In this document: one piece after another, positions 8,253-16,426 of the stretch
Layout: each line of letters opens with the position of its first letter
Position numbering within the stretch: the first letter of the stretch is position 1
DNA from: Bacillota bacterium
GTDB lineage: Bacteria; Bacillota; UBA5301; JAMCQP01
Assembly (NCBI GenBank): GCA_023381695.1
Contig: JAMCQP010000104.1
Location: 17,344-81,343, forward strand
Direction: 5' to 3'
Length of the DNA stretch: 64,000 nt
Notes under the pieces: generated by a model
Seen by the model: the letters and a program-made list of their open reading frames with translations, nothing else
What the model was told of the DNA's origin: nothing
Database searches by the model: none
Made by a program: the position numbers and the translations under genes

Positions 8253-10226
8253 TCACCTTGCATTACTTTTTTGCACGAGATAAGGAAAAGGTAAAGGGTC
8301 CTTTTCAATCCAGTAGTCATACCACAGCGCCAGGGTAAAAAGGTTCCAGAGCGCAAAGCTGGAATCTCTCCGCCCTTCCCGGTGCCATTGGAGTAACTGG
8401 CTGACATACTTGTAATCAAAAAAGTCTCTCTCCCGGATCCGGGAACGGGTTAGAACAGCCTCAATCTGGCCGGTCAGTTCACCTTTGAACCACTCTTTGA
8501 CCGGTACGCCGAAACCAAGTTTTTTACGGTGGATCACCTCGTCAGGCAAAACTCCGGCCAGGGCTCTTTTGAGGATATGCTTGGGCCCGCCCTTGATCTT
8601 GAAGCCGGTCGGGATATTCAGCGCAAATTCCACAAGCTTGTGGTCCAGAAATGGCACCCGGGCCTCAACAGAAGTGGCCATGGTCATCTTGTCCACCCGC
8701 ATTAAAAGAAGTTCGGGCAGGCGGAGTTTCAACTCCAGATAGGTCATCCTTTGCAAGAAATCTCCGTCGGGATTCTGACGATCAAACCGTTCATAGTACT
8801 CCTTCACCACATCAAATGACGAAAGACCGGCACTTCTTCTCTTGAAACCTTCCGAGAGCAACAACCTTTTTTCGGTTTCAGAGAAGGCAATGGCACCGCC
8901 CCAGAATAACTCCTCATTTTCCACGGCACGCCGGATGGTATCGAGTTTGTGATATTCCCGCCGGCTCCCTAAAGCCGCCCTCCCGGTCTGATACACCGCT
9001 TGCTGCAAAAAAGCCGGCCACCGGCGAAACCGTTCCCAGCCACCGGCCTGAAAACGGAGAAACTTGATAAAGTGTTCGTAGCCGCAAAATAGTTCATCAC
9101 TGCCCTCACCCACCTGCGCTACCACCACTCCCGAATCCCGCGCGAGTTTTGCCACATGGTAAAGGGGCACATTGACCGGATCGGCCACCGGCTCATCCTG
9201 CTGGTAGACAAGCTGCGGCAAACACCCGATCAGCTCATCCGATGAGATGATCACTTCATGGTGGCGCGCCCCGAAGAGCCCGGCCACATGCCGGGCGTGG
9301 TCAAGCTCATTGTACCCTTCCGTCTCGTCTCCCCGGTAACCGACGGTAAAAGTCTCCACCGGACGATCTAATGCTTTTGCCATCAGGGCTACATTGGAGC
9401 TTGAATCTATCCCTCCGCTCAAAAAAACCCCGAACGGCACGTCGCTCATCATCCGCAACCTGATCGACTCTTCCAGAAGCTCCAGGAGTCTTTCGGCATA
9501 CTCCTCTTCGGAAGAATATGTATTCACTAGATCCTTCGCCACAACCGCATCCCAGTATACCGATTCGGTAATCCGTCCACTACTCTCCACCACCAGGAAA
9601 TGCCCGGCGGCAAGCTTCTGGATTCCATTAAAAAGGGTCCTGGGTGGAGGGGTGGCCACAAAAGTCAAATAATGATAGAGAGCAACCGGATCCACATCCC
9701 TCGAGATCCCGGGATATTCCAGGATCGCCTTGATCTCCGAAGCAAATAGAAACTTTCCATCATGCCACGCGTAATACAGTGGTTTGACGCCGATTCTGTC
9801 CCGGGCCAGAAACAGCCGCCTTTGGCGGGAATCCCAGATCGCGAAGGCAAACATTCCCCTCAGGCCCTGGAGACAGTCAGTGCCTTTCTCTTCATAGAGG
9901 TGGATGATCGTTTCAGTGTCGCTCCTGGTCCGATACTTATGGCCGGTCTTTTCCAGATCCCGCCGAAGTTCCGCGTGGTTGTAAATCTCCCCGTTGAAAA
10001 CAATCCAGATACTGCCGTCCTCGTTGCCCATCGGTTGCCCGCCCCCGGCGAGATCCACAATGCTCAACCGCCGGTGGCCAAGGCCGATCACCCGGTCTTC
10101 CGAAATATACAGGCCGGCATCGTCAGGACCCCGGTGCACCATGCTATCGCGCATTTTAAGCAGGCGGGGCCGGCTTACCTCTCCCTTGCCGCCGGCATGA
10201 CTAAAAATGCCGCAAATCCCGCACAA
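8253..10226 (-). CDS. asnB: Asparagine synthase (glutamine-hydrolysing)-like amidotransferase
   Basis: 657 residues. Starts MCGICGIF, so the nucleophilic Cys2 of an Ntn glutaminase is exposed after Met removal; the glutaminase domain runs to about 210. The synthetase domain has the PP-loop SGGIDSS and a C-terminal RVPFLDHKLVEFAL region, as in AsnB-type enzymes. Known members make asparagine, but homologues in polysaccharide loci are thought to amidate uronic acids or other carboxylates of the glycan. Location between a tyrosine kinase and a heparinase-fold gene favours the second role (inference). TTG is the start codon, with AAGGAG ten bases upstream; the gene follows cpsD by 6 bases. Confidence 0.87.
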   Translation of the reverse strand: MCGICGIFSHAGGKGEVSRPRLLKMRDSMVHRGPDDAGLYISEDRVIGLGHRRLSIVDLAGGGQPMGNEDGSIWIVFNGEIYNHAELRRDLEKTGHKYRTRSDTETIIHLYEEKGTDCLQGLRGMFAFAIWDSRQRRLFLARDRIGVKPLYYAWHDGKFLFASEIKAILEYPGISRDVDPVALYHYLTFVATPPPRTLFNGIQKLAAGHFLVVESSGRITESVYWDAVVAKDLVNTYSSEEEYAERLLELLEESIRLRMMSDVPFGVFLSGGIDSSSNVALMAKALDRPVETFTVGYRGDETEGYNELDHARHVAGLFGARHHEVIISSDELIGCLPQLVYQQDEPVADPVNVPLYHVAKLARDSGVVVAQVGEGSDELFCGYEHFIKFLRFQAGGWERFRRWPAFLQQAVYQTGRAALGSRREYHKLDTIRRAVENEELFWGGAIAFSETEKRLLLSEGFKRRSAGLSSFDVVKEYYERFDRQNPDGDFLQRMTYLELKLRLPELLLMRVDKMTMATSVEARVPFLDHKLVEFALNIPTGFKIKGGPKHILKRALAGVLPDEVIHRKKLGFGVPVKEWFKGELTGQIEAVLTRSRIRERDFFDYKYVSQLLQWHREGRRDSSFALWNLFTLALWYDYWIEKDPLPFPYLVQKSNAR

Positions 10227-10232
10227 GCTATT

Positions 10233-10943
10233 TTATCTCCTTCCTCCCTGATAGTAGCTGTGGTAGTAAGCATAGCCTCCCTGCAATTCTGCTTTGTTCA
10301 AGACAATCCCCAATATGCGGGCATTAACTTTTTCCAGGGTTTGTTTGGCCTGTACCACCGCTTCTCGTGAGACATCCCCAACGTTAATCACAAGCAAAAC
10401 ACCGTCTACCTTTGCCGCCAAAACGGAAGCGTCGGTAACCGGCAATACCGGGGGAGTGTCAAAGAAGATCAGGTCTGCGGCAGATCTTAGAAATTCGATC
10501 AGGTCCGCCATTCCAGGCGATCCAAGTAGTTCAGCCTGGTTGGGCGGAACCGGGCCGCTTGACAAAAGCCGGAGGCCCGAAACTGGCGTCTCCTGGAGCG
10601 CTTTTCCGGGTTCAACTCGCCCGAGGAGAACATCGGTCAGTCCAATTTTGTTATGGCACTTTAAGATCTCATGTTGAGTTGGCATGCGCAGGTCGGAATC
10701 GACAATGATGCATTTTTTGCCATCGGCGGCACAAACCGAGGCCAGATTGGCGATGATCGTCGATTTTCCCTCGGCGGGGCCAGGACTGGTCACCAGGATT
10801 GTCCTGGACGAATAGTTCATGGTTGCAAACTGCAGGTTCGTGCGCAGAACCCGGTAGGCTTCTACTACCGGAGACCCCGGAGAGAGCTGACTGACTAAAG
10901 TTCTTTTGACTTGAGTCCTTTTTTGCATGTCCATCTTCACCAA
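10233..10943 (-). CDS. CpsD/CapB-type bacterial tyrosine kinase
   Basis: 236 residues. Walker A GPAEGKST at 55-62, Walker A' VDSDLRMP at 81-88 and Walker B LIFFDTPP define a BY-kinase. The C-terminal end is a tyrosine cluster (YAYYHSYY), the autophosphorylation tail. The membrane-activator half is a separate protein, the adjacent Wzz-like gene, as in CapA/CapB systems. The kinase phosphorylates itself and modulates chain length and export of the polysaccharide at the inner face of the membrane. The gene overlaps the upstream Wzz-like gene by 7 bases. The start could be the TTG at 10943 or the ATG at 10934, the latter with GGTG nearby. Confidence 0.9.
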   Translation of the reverse strand: MVKMDMQKRTQVKRTLVSQLSPGSPVVEAYRVLRTNLQFATMNYSSRTILVTSPGPAEGKSTIIANLASVCAADGKKCIIVDSDLRMPTQHEILKCHNKIGLTDVLLGRVEPGKALQETPVSGLRLLSSGPVPPNQAELLGSPGMADLIEFLRSAADLIFFDTPPVLPVTDASVLAAKVDGVLLVINVGDVSREAVVQAKQTLEKVNARILGIVLNKAELQGGYAYYHSYYQGGRR

Positions 10944-12337
10944 CCATGTTTTTTGCGTTCATTGCCGGGAATCACCGGGATCCGGCCCAGGACCGGTAGC
11001 CCGGTGGCCTCTTCGGCATCCTTGCTGGTTTTAATCGTGGTATCCAGGTACTCCAGGAGAAATACCCCCCAGACACCGAGAAATGCTCCCAGAAACGCGG
11101 CAATAATCAGATTTAGTCCGATCCTCGGCTTGATTGGCTTTTCCGGCAGGGTTGCGGAATCAACCACTCGGACACCGGAAGTACGCGTTGCTTCAGTAAT
11201 CCGAACCTCTTCGTACTTTTCTTTGAGCATCGAAAAGATATTCTCGGCCGTCTTGGCTTCTCGCGAGAGCCTGGCAAATTTGAGCTCCTTTTCGGATAAC
11301 CCTGCAAAAGCGCTTTCGTTTTCGGAAATCGTCCTGGTTAACGTATCATACCTGACCTTCAACATAACTCTTTCGGTCTCCCAGCGTACAGCTTCCTGCA
11401 TAAGCTGTTGATATACCGGATTGACCGACCTGGTCTCAGAACTGACAACCTGCCGCATTTCTTCTCCCATTCTTTTTTTGGTTTGATCGATCTGAGTACG
11501 AAGGGCCAGCACCGCCGGGTGTTTTTCCGTGTATTTTTCCAGCGCGGCCGCCAGTTCAACTTCCAGATTCGCCAGTTTCAAACTGAATTGCTCCACCACG
11601 GGGTTACTGGTTAAAGTGGTTGAAGAGCGGATATCCTGGCTCTGCCGGCCAAGTTCTATCTGGATCTTGGCCAGCCGTGCTTCGGCTTCCTTGAGTGCCA
11701 CCCCGGTTTCCAGCCGTGAAGTTTCCAATCTGGCGATTCTATCGACGGCTGCCCTGATCTCGTCCGCTGGAGAATAAAGAGATTCTTTCTCTTTGAATCT
11801 GGCCAGCTCGTTTTCACTCTTAAGCAGTTCTTGTTCACTGATCTCCAGTTGCTCCTTGATGAACTCCCTGGCGCTTCTGGCCTCCTCCCTGTTGACCATT
11901 TGCGTCTGCCTTTCGAAGGCCTCCACCAAGACATTAGCCACATCCCGAGCCAATTTGGGGTCGGAAAGATCCACCTGGATCCGGAAGAGCCCCGCATCAG
12001 GCACCTGTTGCACCGAAATAGCCTTTCGCAGAGCAGTAAATCTTTTTGAAGCAGTGTCAAAGGGCAACTGCAGGTCTTTTACCACCTGGGCCATGAGAGT
12101 TCGACTCTTCAGGACTTCCAAATTACTCAACTCTTCTTTCTTGCTCCATTCCGGCATAATCTGCCTGAAAGGATTGGCAGCCTGGGTGTTGTCTTCGACA
12201 ACAATGGTGGTGGTCGCCCTGTAAACCGGCACCATCAACTTGCTTCCAATATAAGTCGCCGATATGGTGATTAAAAAAATCAGAATCGCCACACCCTTGC
12301 GCCGGCGCAGGATGGTCAAGTAATCCCGGAGTTCCAT
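10937..12337 (-). CDS. Wzz/GumC-type polysaccharide chain-length determinant
   Basis: About 466 residues. It starts MELRDYLTILRRRKG and has a first membrane segment (VAILIFLITISATYIGSKLM), a long periplasmic domain dominated by coiled coil (about 150-350), a PVYQQLM segment, and a second membrane segment LIIAAFLGAFLGVWGVFLLE near the C-terminus. It lacks a fused kinase; the kinase is the next gene. It sets polymer length and bridges to the outer-membrane exporter. The ATG at 12337 with AAGGGGGA upstream is preferred to a TTG ten codons earlier. Confidence 0.9.
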   Translation of the reverse strand: MELRDYLTILRRRKGVAILIFLITISATYIGSKLMVPVYRATTTIVVEDNTQAANPFRQIMPEWSKKEELSNLEVLKSRTLMAQVVKDLQLPFDTASKRFTALRKAISVQQVPDAGLFRIQVDLSDPKLARDVANVLVEAFERQTQMVNREEARSAREFIKEQLEISEQELLKSENELARFKEKESLYSPADEIRAAVDRIARLETSRLETGVALKEAEARLAKIQIELGRQSQDIRSSTTLTSNPVVEQFSLKLANLEVELAAALEKYTEKHPAVLALRTQIDQTKKRMGEEMRQVVSSETRSVNPVYQQLMQEAVRWETERVMLKVRYDTLTRTISENESAFAGLSEKELKFARLSREAKTAENIFSMLKEKYEEVRITEATRTSGVRVVDSATLPEKPIKPRIGLNLIIAAFLGAFLGVWGVFLLEYLDTTIKTSKDAEEATGLPVLGRIPVIPGNERKKHGW

Positions 12338-12409
12338 CCCCCTGCTGTCCCCCTTGCTTCGGAACAAGTACCTTTATGTCTTTGCTTTCACCAGGCCTAA
12401 ATCTTGTTC

Positions 12410-13156
12410 CTACCAGCCGGTTAATAACCGCCGCAAGATTTCGGCTACCGAAACGATGGTCAGAAGCTTACCCCAGTCTATCATCTTCCGGTAAGGGATA
12501 TATAGTCTGTCGCCCTCCGCCAGCAATAAATCATGACCTGTCTCCCCCCGGGCCAACAACTTTTGCAGGTCAAGAGTTTGAATCTGCCCTTCCTGTGCTG
12601 CACCGCCGGTTTTCCGCGTGAACCGTGCATGAGAGGAGTCGGCCTCTGCCGTAGTACCCCCCGCCAGCGCCAGTCCCTCGGTGATCCGTGCGCCATAATG
12701 TACCGTGTACGCACCAGGTTGTCTGACAGCCCCGAGAACTTCTACGACAATCATATGGTAATCTTTGACTGTCACCATCGTGCGGGGATTCCTTACATAA
12801 TCCGACAGTTTTCCCGAGATTACATCCGCCAACCGTTGAGGGGAAAGGCCCGCCGCCGCGACACTACCGATTAAGGGGTAGCTTATCCCCCCATCAGGCC
12901 GAACCTTTGCCACAGCAGTGAGTTCATCGTAGCCCCACACTGTAATCTCCAGAGTATCTCCGGGGGAAATCACATAATTGGCGACGGGTGCTTCCTGATT
13001 TGAAATTTGCGCATTTGATACTTCGGCAGAAGCCACTGGTGACATTAGCAAGAAACTCAGGATCAACAAGAAATCTAATAGCTTGGCTGTTCGCCGTTTC
13101 ATGCCTCTGCTCTTTTGATTGATCCTATTTTGATTAATTTTGCTTTGAACATTCAT
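12410..13156 (-). CDS. Wza-like polysaccharide export protein (Poly_export + SLBB)
   Basis: About 248 residues from the ATG at 13156, which has GGAGTGG five bases upstream; a later ATG at 13102 would give a conventional signal peptide start (MKRRTAKLLDFLLILSF). The mature part begins with the polysaccharide export domain (YVISPGDTLEITVWGYDEL, then VRPDGGISYPLIGSV) and continues with an SLBB domain (VEVLGAVRQPGAYTV). The protein ends shortly after a hydrophobic segment. It lacks a lipobox Cys, so it may differ from Wza in anchoring. It is the first gene of the exopolysaccharide operon, downstream of a strong terminator, and is expected to form the periplasmic/outer-membrane export channel. Confidence 0.86.
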   Translation of the reverse strand: MNVQSKINQNRINQKSRGMKRRTAKLLDFLLILSFLLMSPVASAEVSNAQISNQEAPVANYVISPGDTLEITVWGYDELTAVAKVRPDGGISYPLIGSVAAAGLSPQRLADVISGKLSDYVRNPRTMVTVKDYHMIVVEVLGAVRQPGAYTVHYGARITEGLALAGGTTAEADSSHARFTRKTGGAAQEGQIQTLDLQKLLARGETGHDLLLAEGDRLYIPYRKMIDWGKLLTIVSVAEILRRLLTGW

Positions 13157-13180
13157 GAATACCACTCCAACTGTCGAAAT

Positions 13181-13194
13181 CGCCAAAATTGGCG
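13181..13194. promoter_or_regulatory. Perfect 14-bp palindrome before the polysaccharide operon
   Basis: CGCCAAAATTGGCG is fully self-complementary and sits 25 bases upstream of the Wza-like start codon and just downstream of a TATATA box (13207-13212, minus orientation). Its placement suits a repressor operator. No regulator is identified from sequence. Confidence 0.4.
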
Positions 13195-13217
13195 CTCTGT
13201 GCAGACTATATATGACG

Positions 13218-13263
13218 GAAAAAAGGCCGGGATCCATTGCATCACAATAGATCTCGGCCTTTT
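13218..13263 (-). terminator. Rho-independent terminator of the LptD-like gene
   Basis: A 14-bp stem pairs 13221-13234 with 13250-13263 (one wobble or mismatch) around a 15-base loop. It is followed on the minus strand by a run of six T. It lies 21 bases after the stop of the LptD-like gene and separates it from the polysaccharide operon. Confidence 0.85.
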
Positions 13264-13283
13264 ATAAAAAAACTTATAGGTTT

Positions 13284-14975
13284 TTATTTGAACCTGAACC
13301 CGAACCCTGCCTGGTGGCTCAACTGCTTGTAGTAAAACCGCACGTCAAAGCAGTGCAGGATCGGTTTTAAAGTGTAGGTCACCTCCGTGATTTTCTTCTG
13401 CGGCAGATCGTACTCGGCGGTCACCTGCCCCTGCCACCGGGGATTCAACTGCGCGGTGACCCCGCCGTTAATTTTTTCGCCGGGGGCGGGCCGATCAAAT
13501 TCAAAGGGAGTGGTCCCGTTGACCCTCGACAGGCTGTAGCTCAGGCTCGTCTGGATGGCCGGGCTTACCTCAAGCGCCATGGAAACCGATGTGGATGTCC
13601 CGCGCAGCGATTCTCCGGTGCTATAGGCGGAAACCCTGGCGTTCCCCCCAATATTTAACCTGAGCTTCTCGACCGGAGAGAGCGCCGGCAACTGCCAGGC
13701 CAGCTCCAGATCCGCCCGGTTGGCGCGAGCCCGGGGAGCCAGGCCCTGCGCGCCATTTTTTCCTTCCTCAAACCTGCCGAGGCTGGCTTGCGGCGTGATG
13801 CTCAAGAGGTTTATGCCCCGGGGGGCGCTAGCCGTGGAAAACCCGCGGATGTTCAGGGCCGGCCCATTCCAGCCCAGTTGCGGCAAGGTTCGGAGGTAAC
13901 CGCCATTGGTCGGCCGGTGCGACAGATCCAGCGTCCACCTGGACCCCGCAAAAGCCTGTTGCGCCAAAACCCCCGCGGACAGGCCGTTCTTCAAGTAATA
14001 GCCGATATCCCCGTTGACAAATAGATTGGGCGAGACCTGGTAACTGTCCGAAACGCCAATCCCGGCCCCACGCGTTGCGGAGTATTCCCCCTTGACTTGA
14101 AGCTCCTGGCCGGGGGTTGGCTGGTAAAGGTACGAAACGCCGATCTGCCCTCCCTGCTTCATGGAATACTCCGTCTGCAGCCGGATCTCGTTCTTTTCAT
14201 CAATCGAGTACGGGTAGGTGATGCCAAAGTACATGCCCTTCTCTTCCGTCTCATCGATCACCGGAATCGGCAATTCCCCGCGGAGGTAACGATCCACGGC
14301 CTGTTTTGTAAGGGACAACCTCAGCACGGGCAAGGGCAGCACCGGCACCCCCAGGATCTTCACGATCACCCCGCGGGCTTCCAGATACTTACCCGGATAC
14401 ACATCGATGCGCCTGGCCTGGATCACGTAGTCCGGCCGCGGCAGCGGGCAGGTGGTGAGGGCGCCCTCCGACATCCGGTAAAACCCGTCGCCGAGATCCA
14501 CGGCGCCGGCGTTAAAGATGAACCTGTTTTCGGTGGTGGCCAGGTTATGGAATCTTCCCTGGCCGGTCTTCAGATTGTAATGGAGATCCTCGCCGGTCAG
14601 CAACCGGTCCTTTTCTGCCATGGCATCTTTATTCTGATCCCCCGCGGCAACCTGCTCGCCCGCGGTTCCCCCCTTGACGAGGATCTGCACCTTCCCGCCG
14701 GCGACCACCTCGCTTGCGTCCATGTGGACCTCCAGGCCGTCGGTAAAAAGCTCAAGATTGCCGATCATGGCGTGGACGCCGCCGCTGGCCCGCCAGAGGT
14801 TCTGCTCGGGCAGGTTTTCCACGGTCTGGGCGTCCAGGATCACCACATTGGCCGCGGCGGAGACGCCCGGCCAGGCCGCCATCATCAATGCAGCCACGAC
14901 GACCACCATCAGAGCAACCCCTGCCGCCCTGATGCTTGTCTTCCTGCCAGTACCGTGCTGATTCTTTCTGTCCAT
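13284..14975 (-). CDS. LptD-like LPS-assembly outer-membrane barrel (OstA-like)
   Basis: 563 residues. A signal peptide (AAGVALMVVVVAALMMA) is followed by an OstA/LptA-like beta-jellyroll domain up to about 150. Next comes the LptD-type signature with TTCPLPRPDYVIQARRIDVY, then KILGVPVLPLPVL. The rest is a beta-barrel of amphipathic strands ending in GFGFRFK. The family receives LPS from the LptA bridge and inserts it in the outer leaflet. It is shorter than the roughly 750-850 residues of proteobacterial LptD, and no LptE is visible nearby. It is distant from the lptFBAC cluster at 53-57 kb. No good ribosome-binding site precedes the ATG, so the start is less certain than the family call. 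Confidence 0.8.
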   Translation of the reverse strand: MDRKNQHGTGRKTSIRAAGVALMVVVVAALMMAAWPGVSAAANVVILDAQTVENLPEQNLWRASGGVHAMIGNLELFTDGLEVHMDASEVVAGGKVQILVKGGTAGEQVAAGDQNKDAMAEKDRLLTGEDLHYNLKTGQGRFHNLATTENRFIFNAGAVDLGDGFYRMSEGALTTCPLPRPDYVIQARRIDVYPGKYLEARGVIVKILGVPVLPLPVLRLSLTKQAVDRYLRGELPIPVIDETEEKGMYFGITYPYSIDEKNEIRLQTEYSMKQGGQIGVSYLYQPTPGQELQVKGEYSATRGAGIGVSDSYQVSPNLFVNGDIGYYLKNGLSAGVLAQQAFAGSRWTLDLSHRPTNGGYLRTLPQLGWNGPALNIRGFSTASAPRGINLLSITPQASLGRFEEGKNGAQGLAPRARANRADLELAWQLPALSPVEKLRLNIGGNARVSAYSTGESLRGTSTSVSMALEVSPAIQTSLSYSLSRVNGTTPFEFDRPAPGEKINGGVTAQLNPRWQGQVTAEYDLPQKKITEVTYTLKPILHCFDVRFYYKQLSHQAGFGFRFK

Positions 14976-15139
14976 ACCGTATTGATTCGACGCGGGCGCT
15001 GCTCTTCCTCCGGCCGGGAATGGGCAAATCCTAGCTTAGATCCCATCTCCTGGCTGATGAAGATCTCTTGCCTGATGTTCTCCATTTTGCATGAGACGCC
15101 ATGGAGGGGGTATTTACCGTACCTTGCCACACCGTAGAT

Positions 15140-15165
15140 GATGTTGTAACTTTATGTACAACATC
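15140..15165. promoter_or_regulatory. Perfect 9-bp inverted repeat, operator-like
   Basis: Arms 15140-15148 and 15157-15165 are exact reverse complements around an 8-base AT-rich spacer. They lie about 165 bases upstream of the LptD-like start. A regulator-binding dyad is plausible; no family assignment is possible. Confidence 0.35.
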
Positions 15166-15245
15166 GCCTATAGGTCGGAGGTGTATCTCATTGCGCAGAG
15201 GAAAAGTGGTCAAAGCGATGGTTTCCGAGAAGTACAAAGTTTAAA

Positions 15246-15270
15246 GGGAGGCGCTCCTTTCGCACCTCCC
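15246..15270 (-). terminator. Possible terminator of the repeat-protein gene
   Basis: GGGAGG pairs with CCTCCC with two additional inner pairs and one mismatch, about 70 bases past the stop at 15342 on the minus strand. It is followed by only a short T-rich stretch, so termination is uncertain. Confidence 0.35.
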
Positions 15271-15341
15271 CATTCTTTGCAAGACCCCCGGTAAACCACG
15301 TAACCTTCGAGCAACCCGGAACCCGCGCGTAACCAGGGCGC

Positions 15342-16310
15342 CTACTTCCCGCCCACCTTGAGCCCCGTCACCGTCGCCGGTTTGGCCACCTCCACGAAAA
15401 ACTCGGTGCCTACCGGGATGATGATCTCCTTGCCCTTGACAAAGTAGGCTCCCAGGAGCCCCACGGGCCCCAGCAGCAGCACCCCGGCCATGCTGGCCCC
15501 CGCCGCCAGCTCCAGGGAACGGTTCATCTCGGTGGACTTCTCATCCACCTTGAGGGGAACCGGCTTTCCGTCAAGCGCCGGCACGTCCCCGAAATCCACC
15601 TGCACACGGCCGTCCTTGCCAAACTGCCCCGAGGTCCCCACCTCCACCACGGTCCCGCGCCCGGTGGTTCCGGAAGGGATGACGGTCCGCCCATCCAGGA
15701 CCACGTCCTGGATCACGCGGTACTGGACGCTGTCGCCCTGCTTGCTGGTTTTGGAATTCAGCTCGGTGAGGAGTCTGATCTTCACCAGGGTGGACTGTGG
15801 CACCTCCACCGGAGCTGAATCAAGGTTCCCCCCCGGCCAGGTCAGCTTCACCAGCCTGTCGACCCGGTCCAGGAGGCTGGCGTTCTGGCCGTCCTGGGGC
15901 GCGCCGTACAGGAGGAGCTCGATATTCTTCACCCTGGTCGCCAGGGGATCGCGGGTGATGGCCTGGGTGACAAACCACTCCAGGACGTTGAGTTTCATGG
16001 CCAGGGACGGCCCCGGCCCGGTGTTGCCGGAAAGAAAGAGCTGGACGTTGTCAATCCTGGCAATCAGGGCGCCGGGTTGCGTCCGCCCAAAGAGGTCTTT
16101 CTCCAGGCGATCCACCCTCTGCAGCAGAGAGCCCCCCTGTTCCTGCCCGTAGACCGTCTTTTCCGCGGCGCCGAGGCCGGCCAGCGGCGATACCACCCCC
16201 AGAGCAAGAGCGGGAGCCTCAAACGCCGGCAAAAGTGTGATCGACAGTGTGACGGCCAGCGCCGTCACCAGCCCAATTGCCGCCCGCAGCCTTCTTTGCA
16301 GGAATACCAT
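15342..16310 (-). CDS. Exported protein with short leucine/aspartate repeats, unknown function
   Basis: About 322 residues from the ATG at 16310, which has GGGGG seven bases upstream. A signal peptide (AAIGLVTALAVTLSITLLPA) leads into five related units of about 16 residues (LLQRVDRLEKDLFG, ALIARIDNVQLFLSG, SLAMKLNVLEWFV, LATRVKNIELLLYG, LLDRVDRLVKLTW) between roughly residues 60 and 165. The C-terminal half has a beta-rich domain (VKIRLLTELNSKTSKQGDSV, DGRTVIPSGTTGRGTVVEV), a short hydrophobic hairpin and a last strand. I do not recognise a named family. Position between an SLH barrel gene and the LptD-like gene suggests an envelope role. Confidence 0.7.
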   Translation of the reverse strand: MVFLQRRLRAAIGLVTALAVTLSITLLPAFEAPALALGVVSPLAGLGAAEKTVYGQEQGGSLLQRVDRLEKDLFGRTQPGALIARIDNVQLFLSGNTGPGPSLAMKLNVLEWFVTQAITRDPLATRVKNIELLLYGAPQDGQNASLLDRVDRLVKLTWPGGNLDSAPVEVPQSTLVKIRLLTELNSKTSKQGDSVQYRVIQDVVLDGRTVIPSGTTGRGTVVEVGTSGQFGKDGRVQVDFGDVPALDGKPVPLKVDEKSTEMNRSLELAAGASMAGVLLLGPVGLLGAYFVKGKEIIIPVGTEFFVEVAKPATVTGLKVGGK

Positions 16311-16322
16311 GCTCATTCCCCC

Positions 16323-16359
16323 TCGAATCACTTGATTGCTTCTTCGAATCACTTGATTG
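16323..16359. repeat. Two 16-bp direct repeats spaced 21 bp, upstream of the repeat-protein gene
   Basis: TCGAATCACTTGATTG occurs exactly at 16323-16338 and 16344-16359. Each copy holds a near-palindrome (AATCA, CT, TGATT). The 21-bp period equals two helical turns, and the array ends 12 bases before the start codon, which fits tandem operator sites for the downstream minus-strand gene. Confidence 0.55.
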
Positions 16360-16426
16360 GTTCTGCCCGCCCGGGCTCAGCCGGGCCGTCATTGGAAACC
16401 GGGCCGTGGTTTTAAAAGCCACGGCT

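Larger units (their letters stand above)
14976..15341. other. Intergenic region with dyad and hairpin
   Basis: This 366-base stretch lies upstream of the LptD-like gene and downstream of the repeat-protein gene. It holds a 9-bp inverted repeat at 15140-15165 (GATGTTGTA and TACAACATC with an 8-base loop) and a GC-rich hairpin at 15246-15270. It also holds a 17-codon plus-strand frame (15191-15244) that follows GGAGGTG but shows no recognisable product. No convincing gene was found. Confidence 0.5.

Noticed and set aside
14909..15130. 73-codon minus-strand frame just upstream of the LptD-like start
   Set aside because: No ribosome-binding site, no recognisable motif, and it overlaps the LptD-like gene in another frame.
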